From NCBI GenBank assembly GCA_963556145.1, contig OY744472.1:4712001-4776000 (forward strand): a DNA stretch of 64,000 bases. Direction: 5' to 3'. The notes under the pieces were generated by a model. That model did no database searches. It had not been told where the DNA came from and worked only from the letters and a program-made list of their open reading frames with translations. This document shows, one piece after another, positions 45,625 through 55,247 of the stretch. The position numbers and the translations under genes are program-made. Numbering within the stretch: position 1 is the first letter of the stretch; the number at the start of each line of letters is the position of its first letter. Source of the DNA: Hygrocybe punicea. Lineage: Eukaryota; Basidiomycota; Agaricomycetes; Agaricales; Hygrophoraceae.

Positions 45625-45825
45625 CCTCGCGAACAACGGGGGCGCGTCAATTGACGCGCTCCATTTGTTTTCGCGAGGTTGGATGGGGCTGGGGAGTTTC
45701 CATGGGCGTCCGCGCGTGCTCACTACCTCGCGAACAATGGGGGCACGTCAATTGACGCGCTCCGTGTTTTTGCGAGGTTGGATGGGGCTGGGGATGTCCC
45801 ATGGGCGTCCGCCTCATTTCCGTTG
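45625..45825. repeat. Tandem pair (101-bp period) of palindromic units P11 and P12
   Basis: P11 (45625-45678) and P12 (45726-45777) both have cctcgcgaaca ends and the core cgtcaattgacgcgctcc. Their shared right flank ttggatggggctgggga...catgggcgtccgc shows that a unit of about 101 bp was duplicated. Confidence 0.8.
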
Positions 45826-45839
45826 TCCGTTGCCCCCGT

Positions 45840-46190
45840 CCCTGTTCCTGTGCTCGCTGTCCTCGTCGTCGCCATTGTCGTCATCCCCGTTGCCGTCGTC
45901 GTCCCCGTTGCCATCGTCCTTCTTGTCCCAGTCTCCGTTGTCCTCATTGTCCCATTCCCCCGTTGTCGTCTTCCCGTTGTCGTAGTTGCCGTTCCCGCTT
46001 TGTTGTCGTCTTCCCGTTCTCGCCGTCGTTGTGTTCGTCGTCATTCTTGTCTTCGTTTACCCCATCGTCCTCATTCCCGTTGTCCTCGTTCTTGCTGTCA
46101 TGGTCGGCCTGGGTTGTCCCCGTTCTTGGCTGCGTCCCATCTGCTTGTTGCTGTTGCTGTGTTCGCGTTCGTTTGGCGCGAGGGTGTGGG
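45840..46190. repeat. GTTGTC/CCCGTT-type low-complexity block
   Basis: Runs of cgttgtcctcgtcgtc-like hexamers that create Val/Leu, Arg/Ser or Thr/Asp/Asn frames on both strands. Confidence 0.75.
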
Positions 46191-46309
46191 AAAAAAACCT
46201 AAAAGTATTTAAGTAGTTAGTAGAATAAATGAATAAATGAATAGAATGCTTACCTGGGGTGCCCTGGCACCCACACCCGTTGCCGTGTCATTGTTGTTGA
46301 AGGAAATCA

Positions 46310-47000
46310 TATGTCACGGGACCGTGACAGTACCCGTGAGCTAACCCGTGAAAACCCGTACCCGGCAGCACGGGTACAGGTTTGTCACGGGTCCCGATGT
46401 GGCTACCCGTACCCGTACCCGGGCCTACCCATAGGAAAAACCCGCACGGGTTCATGTACCCGTGCAATACACTACGTGGGTGTCCAGGCGCGTCATACGC
46501 GTTGTACATGTGACGACGGCCGGGTTGACCCCGCGTTTTGGCATTCCTCGGTGGTGTTGGTGTTGCGTGGTGGTGATGGTGGTAGTGGTGGTGTTGCGTG
46601 GTGGTGGTGGTGGTACGGTGCCACATTCTGTGATATACAAATAAAATCAGTGAAAAAGTCAATAAAAATACATACCACGAAGGAGCGGCAGTGGATGCAC
46701 CATCCCCCGCTGCTCGATGACTACCATTCCACTCCATTCATGTTCGTTTGCGTGGGCACGCGTTGGAGGAGTTGGCGTGTCCGGTGCGGCGTTGATCGCT
46801 GCTGTCATGGTCGTGGCCGTCGTGGTGGCAGTCACCGTCGTCGCCATCGTGGTGGTGGTGGTGGTGGTGATGGTGGTGATGGTGGTGTTGGTGGTGGTGG
46901 TGCGTCAACCTGTAATGTGTTAATGCGTTAGTTAAAGTTCAAATAAATATAAATAAAAAACATACGCAGGTGGCAGGGAGTACCCCGCCGCCCGTTTTGT
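46310..47000. repeat. TACCCG repeats and GGT/GTG triplet runs of E3
   Basis: The second TACCCG cluster (46310-46470) is followed by ggtggtggt runs (46560-46620, 46848-46905). Three recurring exon-end-like modules (near 46250, 46675 and 46965) are present. Confidence 0.6.
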
Positions 47001-47226
47001 CGACCTTGGGTGCTCCATCATCCTCATTTGGCGTACATTGGGGGTGTTGCTGGTGGGCGTTGGTGACTTTGGGTGACTTTCGAAGTCAGCCAAGGAGCCG
47101 ACTTTGGACTGTTGGTTTGCAGTTCAAACCGAGTTTGAAACCGTTTTGGCCCGCAGCCAAATCCCCAAACCGGAGATCGAACGGTTCGGTCTCCGCTGGA
47201 AATTCCCAAACCGAAACCGAGACCGG

Positions 47227-47381
47227 TGGAGTGGTACGGAGATACCACTCCGAGGGCTAGCTGGAGAATCTCACAGAAGAGCTGGCGAGGAAGGATGGAT
47301 TCGGACTGACTACTGACAGGGATCTATCTACAACGAACCGTGGGAGCCTCGTCACGTGACTAGGCACTCGCTACTACTCCA
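47227..47381 (-). repeat. 3' LTR of element B
   Basis: 155 bp, TGGAGTAGTA.../...TACCACTCCA in element orientation. Confidence 0.85.
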
Positions 47382-47496
47382 AGTGCCCCCCTTCCTCATA
47401 GCGACGTCCTCGTCGCTATCAAAGACTCGAAACAGGGGGGAAAGAGGAAAAGAAAAGGGGGAAAACAGACTGAAAGACAGACCAAAAACAACCAAG

Positions 47497-49587
47497 CTAG
47501 TCTACTCCACTAGGGTCTAGTAAAGGAGGTCCAAGACTGGGATCAAAGGAAACAGGAATCTGTCTGAAAAAAGATGGGAGAGAAACAGAGGGATGGGAAA
47601 GGTTATGAGAAACGTGGTGGACACGAGCCAGAAGTTTTGATGAGTTTCGCATAGAGATAGTGGGAAGGTGGTGGGGTTGTACTCGATACGGGGAGTCGTC
47701 GAAATGTATTGGGTATCGTTGATAACGAGGTGGGAGTCTATTTACAGGGTATCTCGGGGGAAGGTTTTGAGGGTGGACGCGGCGGTGACGGTAGCGAAGC
47801 GTGGACCATGGATTTTGCACTCGGGGGTAGGTAAGGGTGGGGACATTCTTGGGTCGCCAGATGGGGACGTGGGTATGATAGGTGTTGCGCCAAGTATGAT
47901 TTTGGCAGGGGGTGTTGAATGTGGGGACAGCTTGAGTTTTTGGGGTAGGGATATTGGTGCGGCACGCTGACGGCGGTGTCTCCATGGGCTCCGTTTGTGT
48001 AGACACGTTGGCATATCGTTTTGTGGGGCTAGGTGGGTCTCCTTCACATGCGGTCGTGTGTTGGAACGTTTCGTCGTGCTGTTTTATTCCCTTTCGGTGG
48101 GGTTTGTCCCCGGTGCGCGTTTCCTCCTTCGTGCTCGCGTGTTGTCGCGTTTTCTCACCCTGCTCTTTGTTGTTTTGCCTCGCAGCGCCATTTGCTTTGT
48201 CTCGGCTCTCTCCTGCAAGGAACTCCGCGATCTCGGATGCCAGAGGCCACGACTGGCCGTGCGGGTCTCCATGACGCGTTTGGTGGATGGTGGAAGCGCG
48301 GTACGGTGTGGGGACGAGATGGTCGTGTTGAGGGTTCGGTTTTGGGTCAGGGTAGACGGGGATGGTGGCGCGAGACGGTGTAGGCGCGAGACGTTCGTGT
48401 CGGAGGGGTTTCGAGGCCGGTTTCGCGGTGCTGGGAGTGGGCATGCCGGTGGGCGTTGAACACTCACGCTCATGCGAGCTTTTTGGGTTGGGGTGGGATA
48501 TGGTTGCAGGCTGGGATGGAACGGGCGCGGGACAGGGCTCTGGGGTTGGCCTTGCATTGGGGTTGGGTCTACACGCCGGGCGTTCGCGCTCACGGCCGCT
48601 TTTGGCGCTGGGGTTGGGGTATTTCGAAGGCAGCTCACGGCTGCGCTCTGCTCGGGGGTGCTTGGGGTTGGGGGTGGCGAGAGCCATGGGCGCTGGGTAT
48701 TCGCGTCCGTGTTCGGTTTGGAGGTGGTTGGCATTGTGGGACGGTGTGGTGGACGCGTTTGACGTGGGCTGGGGCTCGTCTTGGTACACCGGCATTGGCG
48801 TCTGTGGTTTCCGGGTCAACGGGGGCGGGGCCGTACGTTGGGGTTGCGGCTGAGGTGCTGGTGGTGCTTCGCGGTGCTTCACGTTCGTTGGTGACGTGGC
48901 GGCAGCAGCTGGGCTGGACTGGGGTTCGTTTGGGCACACGGGTGCTCGCGTTGGCCGTTCCTGGGTCGACGTGGGTGTGGTTGGACGCTGGGGCCATGGT
49001 CCGAGTATTGAAGGCGAAGGCTGCAGCGTTGGGTGCAGCCGTAACATGGCAGTCGTGTTGGGCGTGATGGGCACGCGAGCGGACGGCGTTGGGGCCTGCG
49101 AGACGGTAGACGGGGTTGCCGTTGACGTTGTGGGGACTTGGGGCGTGGTTGCGAGGGTGGGGGACGCGAACGTGGCGGTTGGGTTTGGGGCGCGTTCTGA
49201 CGCGTTTTGCAGCGAGGGTGGGGCCATTTGGGTGGGCAATAACGACGTGGCGTGCTCGGGCGCGAACGTCGACGCTTTTGGTGGAGGTGGGCGTGCTGTG
49301 GTGTGCAGGGTTGAATCTTGGGGTCCGTGCCTCGTTTTTGGCTGGCCACAGTTGGCGGTAAGGTGGGTCGACGAGGCTGTTGAATGTTCACGGTCGGAGG
49401 CACTGGGTGGTGTTGGGATGGCGTTGGCGGGCACCGGGGCAGTGAGCGTCGTTGTTGTGTTCATTTGGGTCCACGTCGCTGTGGGCTGGGCCGTTGGTGG
49501 CGAGATTGTTGGTTCTCTTTTTGTGTTGGTTTTCCGCCGCGTTTTTTCCTTCTTCGCTCGTTCTTTTTGCTTCTTTTTCGTAGTCAT
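47497..49587 (-). CDS. Proline-rich protein of the short-LTR element family, intact (696 aa)
   Basis: It starts MTTKKKQKERAKKEKTRRK, a strongly basic N-terminus that could act in nuclear import or nucleic-acid binding. Most of the protein is Pro/Thr/Ala-rich and low in complexity, with repeated NPKHP, SRELP.KYPNPS and CRPNPN segments. The C-terminal 150 residues are conserved between copies A, B and C (NPWSTLRYRHRRVHPQNLP, RYQRYPIHFDDSPYRVQP, PLLDPSGVD at the end) and are rich in Arg and aromatics. There is no zinc knuckle, protease or RT motif. The position between PBS and PPT is that of gag, so a Gag-like role is possible but unproven. It is the only uninterrupted copy; A and C have decayed. 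Confidence 0.7.
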   Translation of the reverse strand: MTTKKKQKERAKKEKTRRKTNTKREPTISPPTAQPTATWTQMNTTTTLTAPVPANAIPTPPSASDREHSTASSTHLTANCGQPKTRHGPQDSTLHTTARPPPPKASTFAPEHATSLLPTQMAPPSLQNASERAPNPTATFASPTLATTPQVPTTSTATPSTVSQAPTPSARVPITPNTTAMLRLHPTLQPSPSILGPWPQRPTTPTSTQERPTRAPVCPNEPQSSPAAAATSPTNVKHREAPPAPQPQPQRTAPPPLTRKPQTPMPVYQDEPQPTSNASTTPSHNANHLQTEHGREYPAPMALATPNPKHPRAERSRELPSKYPNPSAKSGRERERPACRPNPNARPTPEPCPAPVPSQPATISHPNPKSSHERECSTPTGMPTPSTAKPASKPLRHERLAPTPSRATIPVYPDPKPNPQHDHLVPTPYRASTIHQTRHGDPHGQSWPLASEIAEFLAGESRDKANGAARQNNKEQGEKTRQHASTKEETRTGDKPHRKGIKQHDETFQHTTACEGDPPSPTKRYANVSTQTEPMETPPSACRTNIPTPKTQAVPTFNTPCQNHTWRNTYHTHVPIWRPKNVPTLTYPRVQNPWSTLRYRHRRVHPQNLPPRYPVNRLPPRYQRYPIHFDDSPYRVQPHHLPTISMRNSSKLLARVHHVSHNLSHPSVSLPSFFRQIPVSFDPSLGPPLLDPSGVD

Positions 49588-49809
49588 TTGTGTAGGTCGA
49601 GAAAATGAGAATGTTTGATGCTCGGAAAATCGTTTGGTGCTTGGAAAATCACTTGGTGCTCGGGGAACTGCTCGGTGCGCGGTGCTCTGTGCTCTGTGCT
49701 CTGTACTCGGAAAATCGCTGGGGTGCTGAAAAATGACTGGAAATCGCTGGAAGTCGCTGAAAGTCGCTCAAGACAGAAGCTGGGTTCGAATCCGCTCTCA
49801 TCACCACGT

Positions 49810-49964
49810 TGGAGTGGTACGGAGATACCACTCCGAGGGCTAGCTGGAGAATCTCGCAGAAGAGCTGGCGAGGAAGGATGGATTCGGACTGACTACTGAC
49901 AGGGATCTATCTACAACGAACCGTGGGAGCCTCGTCACGTGACTAGGCACTCGCTACTACTCCA
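49810..49964 (-). repeat. 5' LTR of element B
   Basis: 155 bp; the PBS lies immediately inside at about 49784-49806. Confidence 0.85.
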
Positions 49965-50037
49965 CCGGTGGTTTCGGTTCGGTCTAAACCGGGTTTGGAT
50001 CGGTCTGAGACTGAACTTCCCCAACACTAATGGGCAG

Positions 50038-52324
50038 GTGGGGGCATCAGCGCGGTTGATCTTGTGCAGGTGGTGGTTGAGCCCTATGTGGCCTGTTCAC
50101 AGCTGCGTGAGGATCGTGAGGTGTTTCTTGGGCAGGGATCGGGTCACTTTCTGATATGCGGACTGTGTGAAGCTCGGGTCGATCTCCAGGAGTCGCTGGT
50201 ACCTTGGGGACTGGCGCCATTCCCTATCCACTTGCTTCTTTAGTTTGCTCAGGAATGTCCTTGCCGCTGCCGCCTTGCTGTGCGGTAGAGCGTGCTGTAG
50301 TGGGGCAGGGATTCCTGTGGCCGCTGTGCTATTCCCTTGCACCACTTTCTTCACATGGTCATCTGCTACCTCATTGCCGTCGATGCCCTCATGTTCTGGT
50401 GTCCATTTAATTGTAAGGTCCATTCTTTTGTGCTGCCTCGTAACCATGCCTAGCCTCTTGTGGAACAAATCAAATACGTGGCGTGATGGGCCCACTTCGA
50501 GAGATTTGGTCGCCCGAATTGCTGCTTGTCCATCCATGAACATCGAGACGTCTCGAACCCTCTTTTCTCCTCTCAGCAGCTTTAGTCCCAATACCATGCC
50601 TATCCTCTCCCCTTCATGTACCGTGTGATGCTCCTGTTTCCCTAGCTTGTACCTTCTAACTCTCTTTCTCCTTCGTCCTGCTCTCATTAGTACCGCTGCC
50701 GCACCTATCATCCCATCCAGCCCTGATCCGTCAGTGTATATCTTTATATCGTTGTCATCTTGTTCATGTGCTTCCTTGGCCTTTTCTCTCGATGGCTGTA
50801 TCTGTGTTTTGATCTCGGGTTCCCATTTCGTGTCATATCTACATGTGGTGATCTTTTCCATCTGCTCTGTTTTTATGTTGTAGTCCCATATCAGGTCGTG
50901 TATGGGGGTGGGGTGTCTCTTTACCTGGCGTACCCATGTGTTCTTAATGGCTTTACTTAGTGGGTGCGTCAGCAGGAGTGTTGCAAGGCGTAGAGCCGCC
51001 TAGTGTTGAATCCTATCTACTAAAAAATGAAATGGTAACAGGTCTGTGTGGGCATCTAGGATGTCAGTGGCCGTGGTCGACAATGTGCTGGTGATCATCA
51101 TAGCCGCCTTGCGTTGTATGCCCGCTAGTTGCCATGTCATCGCCGTACTCCCTCCATGTCGCCTATCCCCTGTTCCTTCTCTCTTCTGCATCGAGCCCAT
51201 GAAGACCTCTGCAGCATACAGCATTCTCAGAACTGTGATGGACAGGTAAAGCCGTCTCATGATCTTTGCTGGTATTCCCCCTGATGTTTTAGAAAGTCTC
51301 CAGAACTCCAATAGCCAGTCCTGGCCCTTTTTGAGTGCCGCCGCTCCCTGTTCCTTCCACTGGAGCTCGCGGTCGATGTGCACGCCCAGGAACTTGATTG
51401 ATGTCTTGGGGTGAATGAGCCTTCCGGCAATGTTAAGCAGCGGTCCTGTCATCATGGTTCTTTTTCTTAGGTTGTCCAGGTCCACCCTCCATCACTGTGT
51501 CAGGTCGATCAGTTGGAATTTGTCGACGCCGAATTCGCAGTTGTGCTCCCTTGCCCACTCCAGAATGCCACCCAGCCTCACCATTATGGACTCAAGCTTC
51601 GCATGTGTTTCTTCAAAGCTCCAGCCCACCGCGAGTACATTCGAGTTGTCGAGATACAGTATGCCGTGTTCCCCGTTGTGTGGGACGGGGATGTCAAGTT
51701 GGTCTGAGTTGTAGAACAGGTAGCATGTCGGCAACACTGGGCTTCCCTGGTCGAGTCTGTTGTCTACATCAAAGGGGTCTGAAGTGAATTCGTCAAAGGT
51801 CAGCGTGGTACGACGTGCGGTGAGCGCTCTCTCCAGCCACTCAGTGATCTCTACTGGCATGCCACATTTTCACATATTATGTACCATGCGATCGATGGCC
51901 GTGCTCAGGAAGGCTCCCTTAACATCTAGTGAGAGGAGTGATACTACATTACCTTTATGCCAGTCATCTTGGATTATCTTGCTCATGAATAGGATTGTGT
52001 CGGTCGTGCTGTGGCCGGCTCTCCCTCCAAAATGGTTGTTGGGTAAAATCCTGGCCCTCTCGCTCATAACCATGATGTCTTCATTGACGCATGAATTCAT
52101 CAGCCTCGCATATCCATCCAACAGTACTATAGGCCACCATGCCCCAGGAATCGTATAGTCTGGCTTGCCTGGCTTTTTCAGTACGATCATCTCCGTGACA
52201 GCCCAATGCCCTGGGTACATCCCCAACGCGAAGGTTGCTCTGAATATGGGGCTGAGGAAGGGGACCAGCATGTCTCTGGCATTCTTGAATATTGCGTTCG
52301 GTGGGGTATTGCGCTTGGTGCCCT
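50038..52324 (-). pseudogene. LINE 2 ORF2: RT and RNase H
   Basis: RT parts lie at 52324-51000: VSLLSLDVKGAFLSTAIDRM, GILYLDNSNVLAVG and the thumb region IKFLGVHIDRELQWKEQ. The catalytic YxDD is YLDN, Asp to Asn. RNase H (50861-50097) keeps KIYTDGSGLDGMIG, SMFMDGQAA and WTPEHEGIDGNEVADD. In-frame stops include TGA in HNM-stop-KCGMPVE (about 51866) and LTQ-stop-WRVDL (about 51488), where LINE 1 has Arg or a basic residue, and TAG near 51000. It continues at 44691 beyond E3. Confidence 0.82.
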
Positions 52325-52644
52325 TAGGGAAATGCAGGGGTAATCCCAGGATACATTTGTCTGTATCCGTACTCGTACTCCCCACAGATACGGATGCAAT
52401 ATCCACGGATTTTACCCACGGATTCGTGATCAAAATGAGCCGGAGATCACCTGAAACGGTCAAGAATTGACTGAAATAGAGTCCAATCAATGTTTAGTCT
52501 CTATCTCAGTCAATTCTTGACCATTTTGGATGATCTCTGGCTCATTTTGAAGCCCACGGATACGAGAATCTGTATCCGTACTCGTACTCTTAAGAGTACG
52601 GATACCTGCGGAAAAGGATTTACCCTTATCCCTGCATTTCCCTA
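52325..52644. mobile_element. 320-bp hAT-type MITE
   Basis: The ends TAGGGAAATGCAGGG and the inverted copy are flanked by the 8-bp TSD ggtgccct (52317-52324, 52645-52652). The interior is itself an inverted repeat (gtatccgtactcgtactc, and ggctcattttg around tcaattcttgac). It splits the LINE 2 RT (QPYKGT/KRNTPPN); removing it restores the match to LINE 1. Confidence 0.85.
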
Positions 52645-53474
52645 GGTGCCCTTATACGGCTGCATGCGTTGTATGGCTCTGTGAATCTGTGCATCAGTGA
52701 TGGGTTGGAATTCCCATGCTGGTGGTGGGTATATGTGATCTTCAGGAACTGATGAGGTGGTGGGTTTGCTGGGGAAGAAGCATTTGTAAAAGGCTTTGCT
52801 CTTGTCAGCATTGGTTGTGAGTTCACGTCTCGCATTCGTTGTGGTGTCCGTGACATGGAGTGTGGGCACCCTCACCCTCCCTCCGTCTGATGCGGGACCT
52901 GTTACCAGTCGGCTCACTGTCCATTGACTCGATGTGTCGATGCTCTCCAACCAGTCCACCCAATGTGCTGCCTTAGCCGCCTGTATGTGTGTTGCATATC
53001 CGTGTTTGGCTTTTCTGTACGTCTTGTGAATAGGGTGTCCCTCCACGTGCCTATGCTGGTATGATTTGTTGCCAAGGTTGCGGACTTTCTTCCATTCTGC
53101 CCTCAGGTCCTGATTCCACCATCATTTGCTGTAGGGTGTTAGTTTGGTTATAGGGATGCATTTCGTCACCATGTTCCAGACTGCTCCTTCCAGTTCTCCT
53201 AGCACCCAGTGGAAAGAGTCGCTTGATGTGAGTTCTGCTAGAGCCGGGAGGGCGTCTAGGTTGACCTTGAGCGAGTTTCTAAACTCTTTCCAGTCCACCG
53301 CGCGAAGGTTTGGGCATTGTATTTGCGACCTGGTCGGGGTGGTTAGGTCGAGTGCTGTGACTACCAGGAAGTGGTTGGTTTTGGTGGGTCTGTCGCCTGG
53401 CCTTGTGTCGCATAGTGCTACGTGATCAATTATGGTGCTAGAACAGAACATGTTGTCAACTCAAGTCATGTTGC
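52645..53474 (-). pseudogene. LINE 2 ORF2: end of endonuclease to start of RT
   Basis: 53451-53122 reads DHVALCDTRPGDRPTKTNHF and KLTPYSK, matching LINE 1 FVSCETCPEERPAKTDHFPI. A TGA follows (SK-stop-WW, LINE 1 SKRWW). 53046-52653 reads AHWVDWLE, VSRLVTGPASDGGRVRVPTL and IYPPPAWEF up to the MITE. Confidence 0.78.
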
Positions 53475-53478
53475 CCAT

Positions 53479-53625
53479 TGGAGTGGTTGTACCTGACAGA
53501 TCATGTGACTAGCCCTTAGTCAGTAGCACTTCCAGATGTAGTAGGACAGTTCATCATCCGAGACCATCCCATCCACCACCCAGATCCAGTGAGAGCACCC
53601 TGAGAGGTCCCTCCAGACCTCTCCA
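53479..53625 (+). repeat. Left LTR of element D
   Basis: 147 bp, directly repeated at 59394-59540. Confidence 0.8.
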
Positions 53626-54109
53626 CCTGGTGATGAGAGTGTGATTCAAGCCACGCTGCCAGAGGAGACCACCACATTCCACTCGCACAAAATTTTTTGA
53701 GCACAGAACCAGATTTTCAACAACAGAGAACCCCCCGAGAACCCACCCACGCGATTCCACGCAGCACCCTCATGCAAAACCTAACAAAAAACAGTCTCCA
53801 TAGGCCCCAGCATTTCGTCCATATCCTGCTACATGCCCCGTGACCATCCTCACGACTCTTCGTACTTCCTCACCATTCTGCACAGCCACTTCGCACAGCC
53901 ACATCACCAGCTTCACCCATCAGAAATCCGACCACCCACGTGCACCCACAGCACCCCACACTTGCCAGAAACCCCTTGAGAGGTTGCAGAGCCGGACAGT
54001 GTATCCAACAATGCCATCGCACCGCCAGATGCACCCTTGACATCATTTTCCCAATTTTAATAAGCCATTTTTTATTCCAACACCTACGGGCTCACTACTG
54101 AATACACAG

Positions 54110-54392
54110 GTGCTTGAGACCCCCCTGTGTTTATGCAGCAACCCCACAAGCCCTACCTTTAACCCCACCGTCTTCACCATCTCCATTTTCACGCCCACCC
54201 ATCCATTGCCACATCACCCACCTGCCACGCCATCACATCAACTAACGCTCCTCACCCATGCCGGTACCCATTTTCTCGACCCCCATGGGCACAGCTCAAC
54301 ATGCCCACGTCAACTCCCTCACCCCTACAGTACCAACACGCCCCCAACGGCCCATACCCATGCGAACGATGCATCCGGCCCCACCCAATGAA
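54110..54392 (+). pseudogene. Pro-rich ORF of element D, part before the element C insertion
   Basis: Frames such as MPVPIFSTPMGTAQHAHVNS lead into the ACGC target of element C. The ORF resumes at 58523 (THPLPAPSTTPMQPLTIPMQ) and is interrupted again by the MITE. It is a low-complexity His/Pro/Thr-rich protein with no recognised domain. Confidence 0.5.
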
Positions 54393-54396
54393 ACGC

Positions 54397-54551
54397 TGGA
54401 GTGGTACGGAGGTACCACTCCGAGGGCTAGCTGGAGAGTCTCGCTGGAGAGCTGGCGAGGAAGGCTTGATTGGGACTAACTACTGACAGGGATCTGTCTA
54501 CAACGAACCATGGGAGCCTCATCACGTGACCAGGCACTCGCTACCACTCCA
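54397..54551 (-). repeat. 3' LTR of element C
   Basis: 155 bp, partner of 58364-58518. Confidence 0.85.
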
Positions 54552-54655
54552 AGTGCCCCCCTTCCTCATAGTGACGTCCTTGTCGCTATCGAAGACCTGA
54601 AAAGAGAAAAAAAAAAGAAAGAGGAAGGAATGAGGGAAACAGACTGGAAAAGGAA

Positions 54656-55247
54656 CTAGTCTACTCCACTGGGGTCTAGCAAAGGAGGTCCAAGACTGGG
54701 ATCAAAGGGAATGGGAACTTGTCCAGAAAAAGATGGGAAAGAAACAGAGGGACAGGAAAAGGCAGGAGAAACGTTGTGGACACGAGCCAGAATTTTTGAT
54801 GAGTTTCGTGTAGGGATGGTGGGAAGATGGCAGGGTTGTACTCGGTATGGGGAGTCGTTGAAATGTGTTGGGTATGGTTGACGATGAGGTTGGAGTTTAT
54901 GTACAGGGTATCTCAGGGGAAGGTTTTGAGGGTGGGCACAGCGGTGATGGTAGCAAAGCGTGGACCATGGATTTTGCGCTTGGGGGTAGGTGAGGGTAGG
55001 GATGCTCTTCGGTTGCCAAATAGGGATGTGGGTGGGGCAGGTGTCGCGCCAGGTATGGTTTTGACAGGGAATGTTGAACACGGGGACGGCTTGGGTTTTT
55101 GGGGCAGGGATATTGTCGTGGTATGCTGATGGAGGTGTTTCCACAGGCTCCGTTTGCGTAGACGCGTCGGCGTATCGTTTTGTGGGCATAGGTGGGTCCA
55201 CCTCGTGTGCAGTCGCAGGTCGGGATGCTTCGTCGTGTGGTGTGTCC
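54656..55247 (-). pseudogene. Pro-rich ORF of element C, C-terminal part
   Basis: It encodes TKRYADASTQTEPVETPPSA, NPWSTLCYHHRCAHPQNLP and the terminal PLLDPSGVD, colinear with the element B protein. It is cut off from its N-terminus by the 1.5-kb insert. Confidence 0.65.

Larger units (their letters stand above)
47227..49964 (-). mobile_element. Short-LTR element B, complete (2.74 kb)
   Basis: LTRs 47227-47381 and 49810-49964 (155 bp, near identical) are flanked by the 4-bp TSD ccgg (47223-47226, 49965-49968). On the minus strand: LTR, cgt or acg spacer, tRNA-matching PBS (49806 downwards), leader, intact 696-residue ORF (49587-47497), DSDEDVA remnant, polypurine tract, LTR. It has no protease, RT or integrase. 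It is the best-preserved copy of the family. Confidence 0.88.
44692..50029. mobile_element. Non-autonomous hAT-like element E3
   Basis: The ends TAGTGTTGGGGAAGTTCA (44692-44709) and the inverted copy (50012-50029) are flanked by the exact 8-bp TSD atgggcag (44684-44691, 50030-50037). The arms have the CCAAACC/GGTTTGG and CCAAAAAGG-like subterminal pattern of E0-E2. Inside are five palindromic units, TACCCG repeats, GGT/GTT triplet runs and short-LTR element B (47227-49964). No transposase is seen. Confidence 0.8.

Noticed and set aside
45280..46470. Internal telomere repeats
   Set aside because: The unit is TACCCG with variants, not TTAGGG/CCCTAA, and occurs in both orientations inside a hAT-like element.
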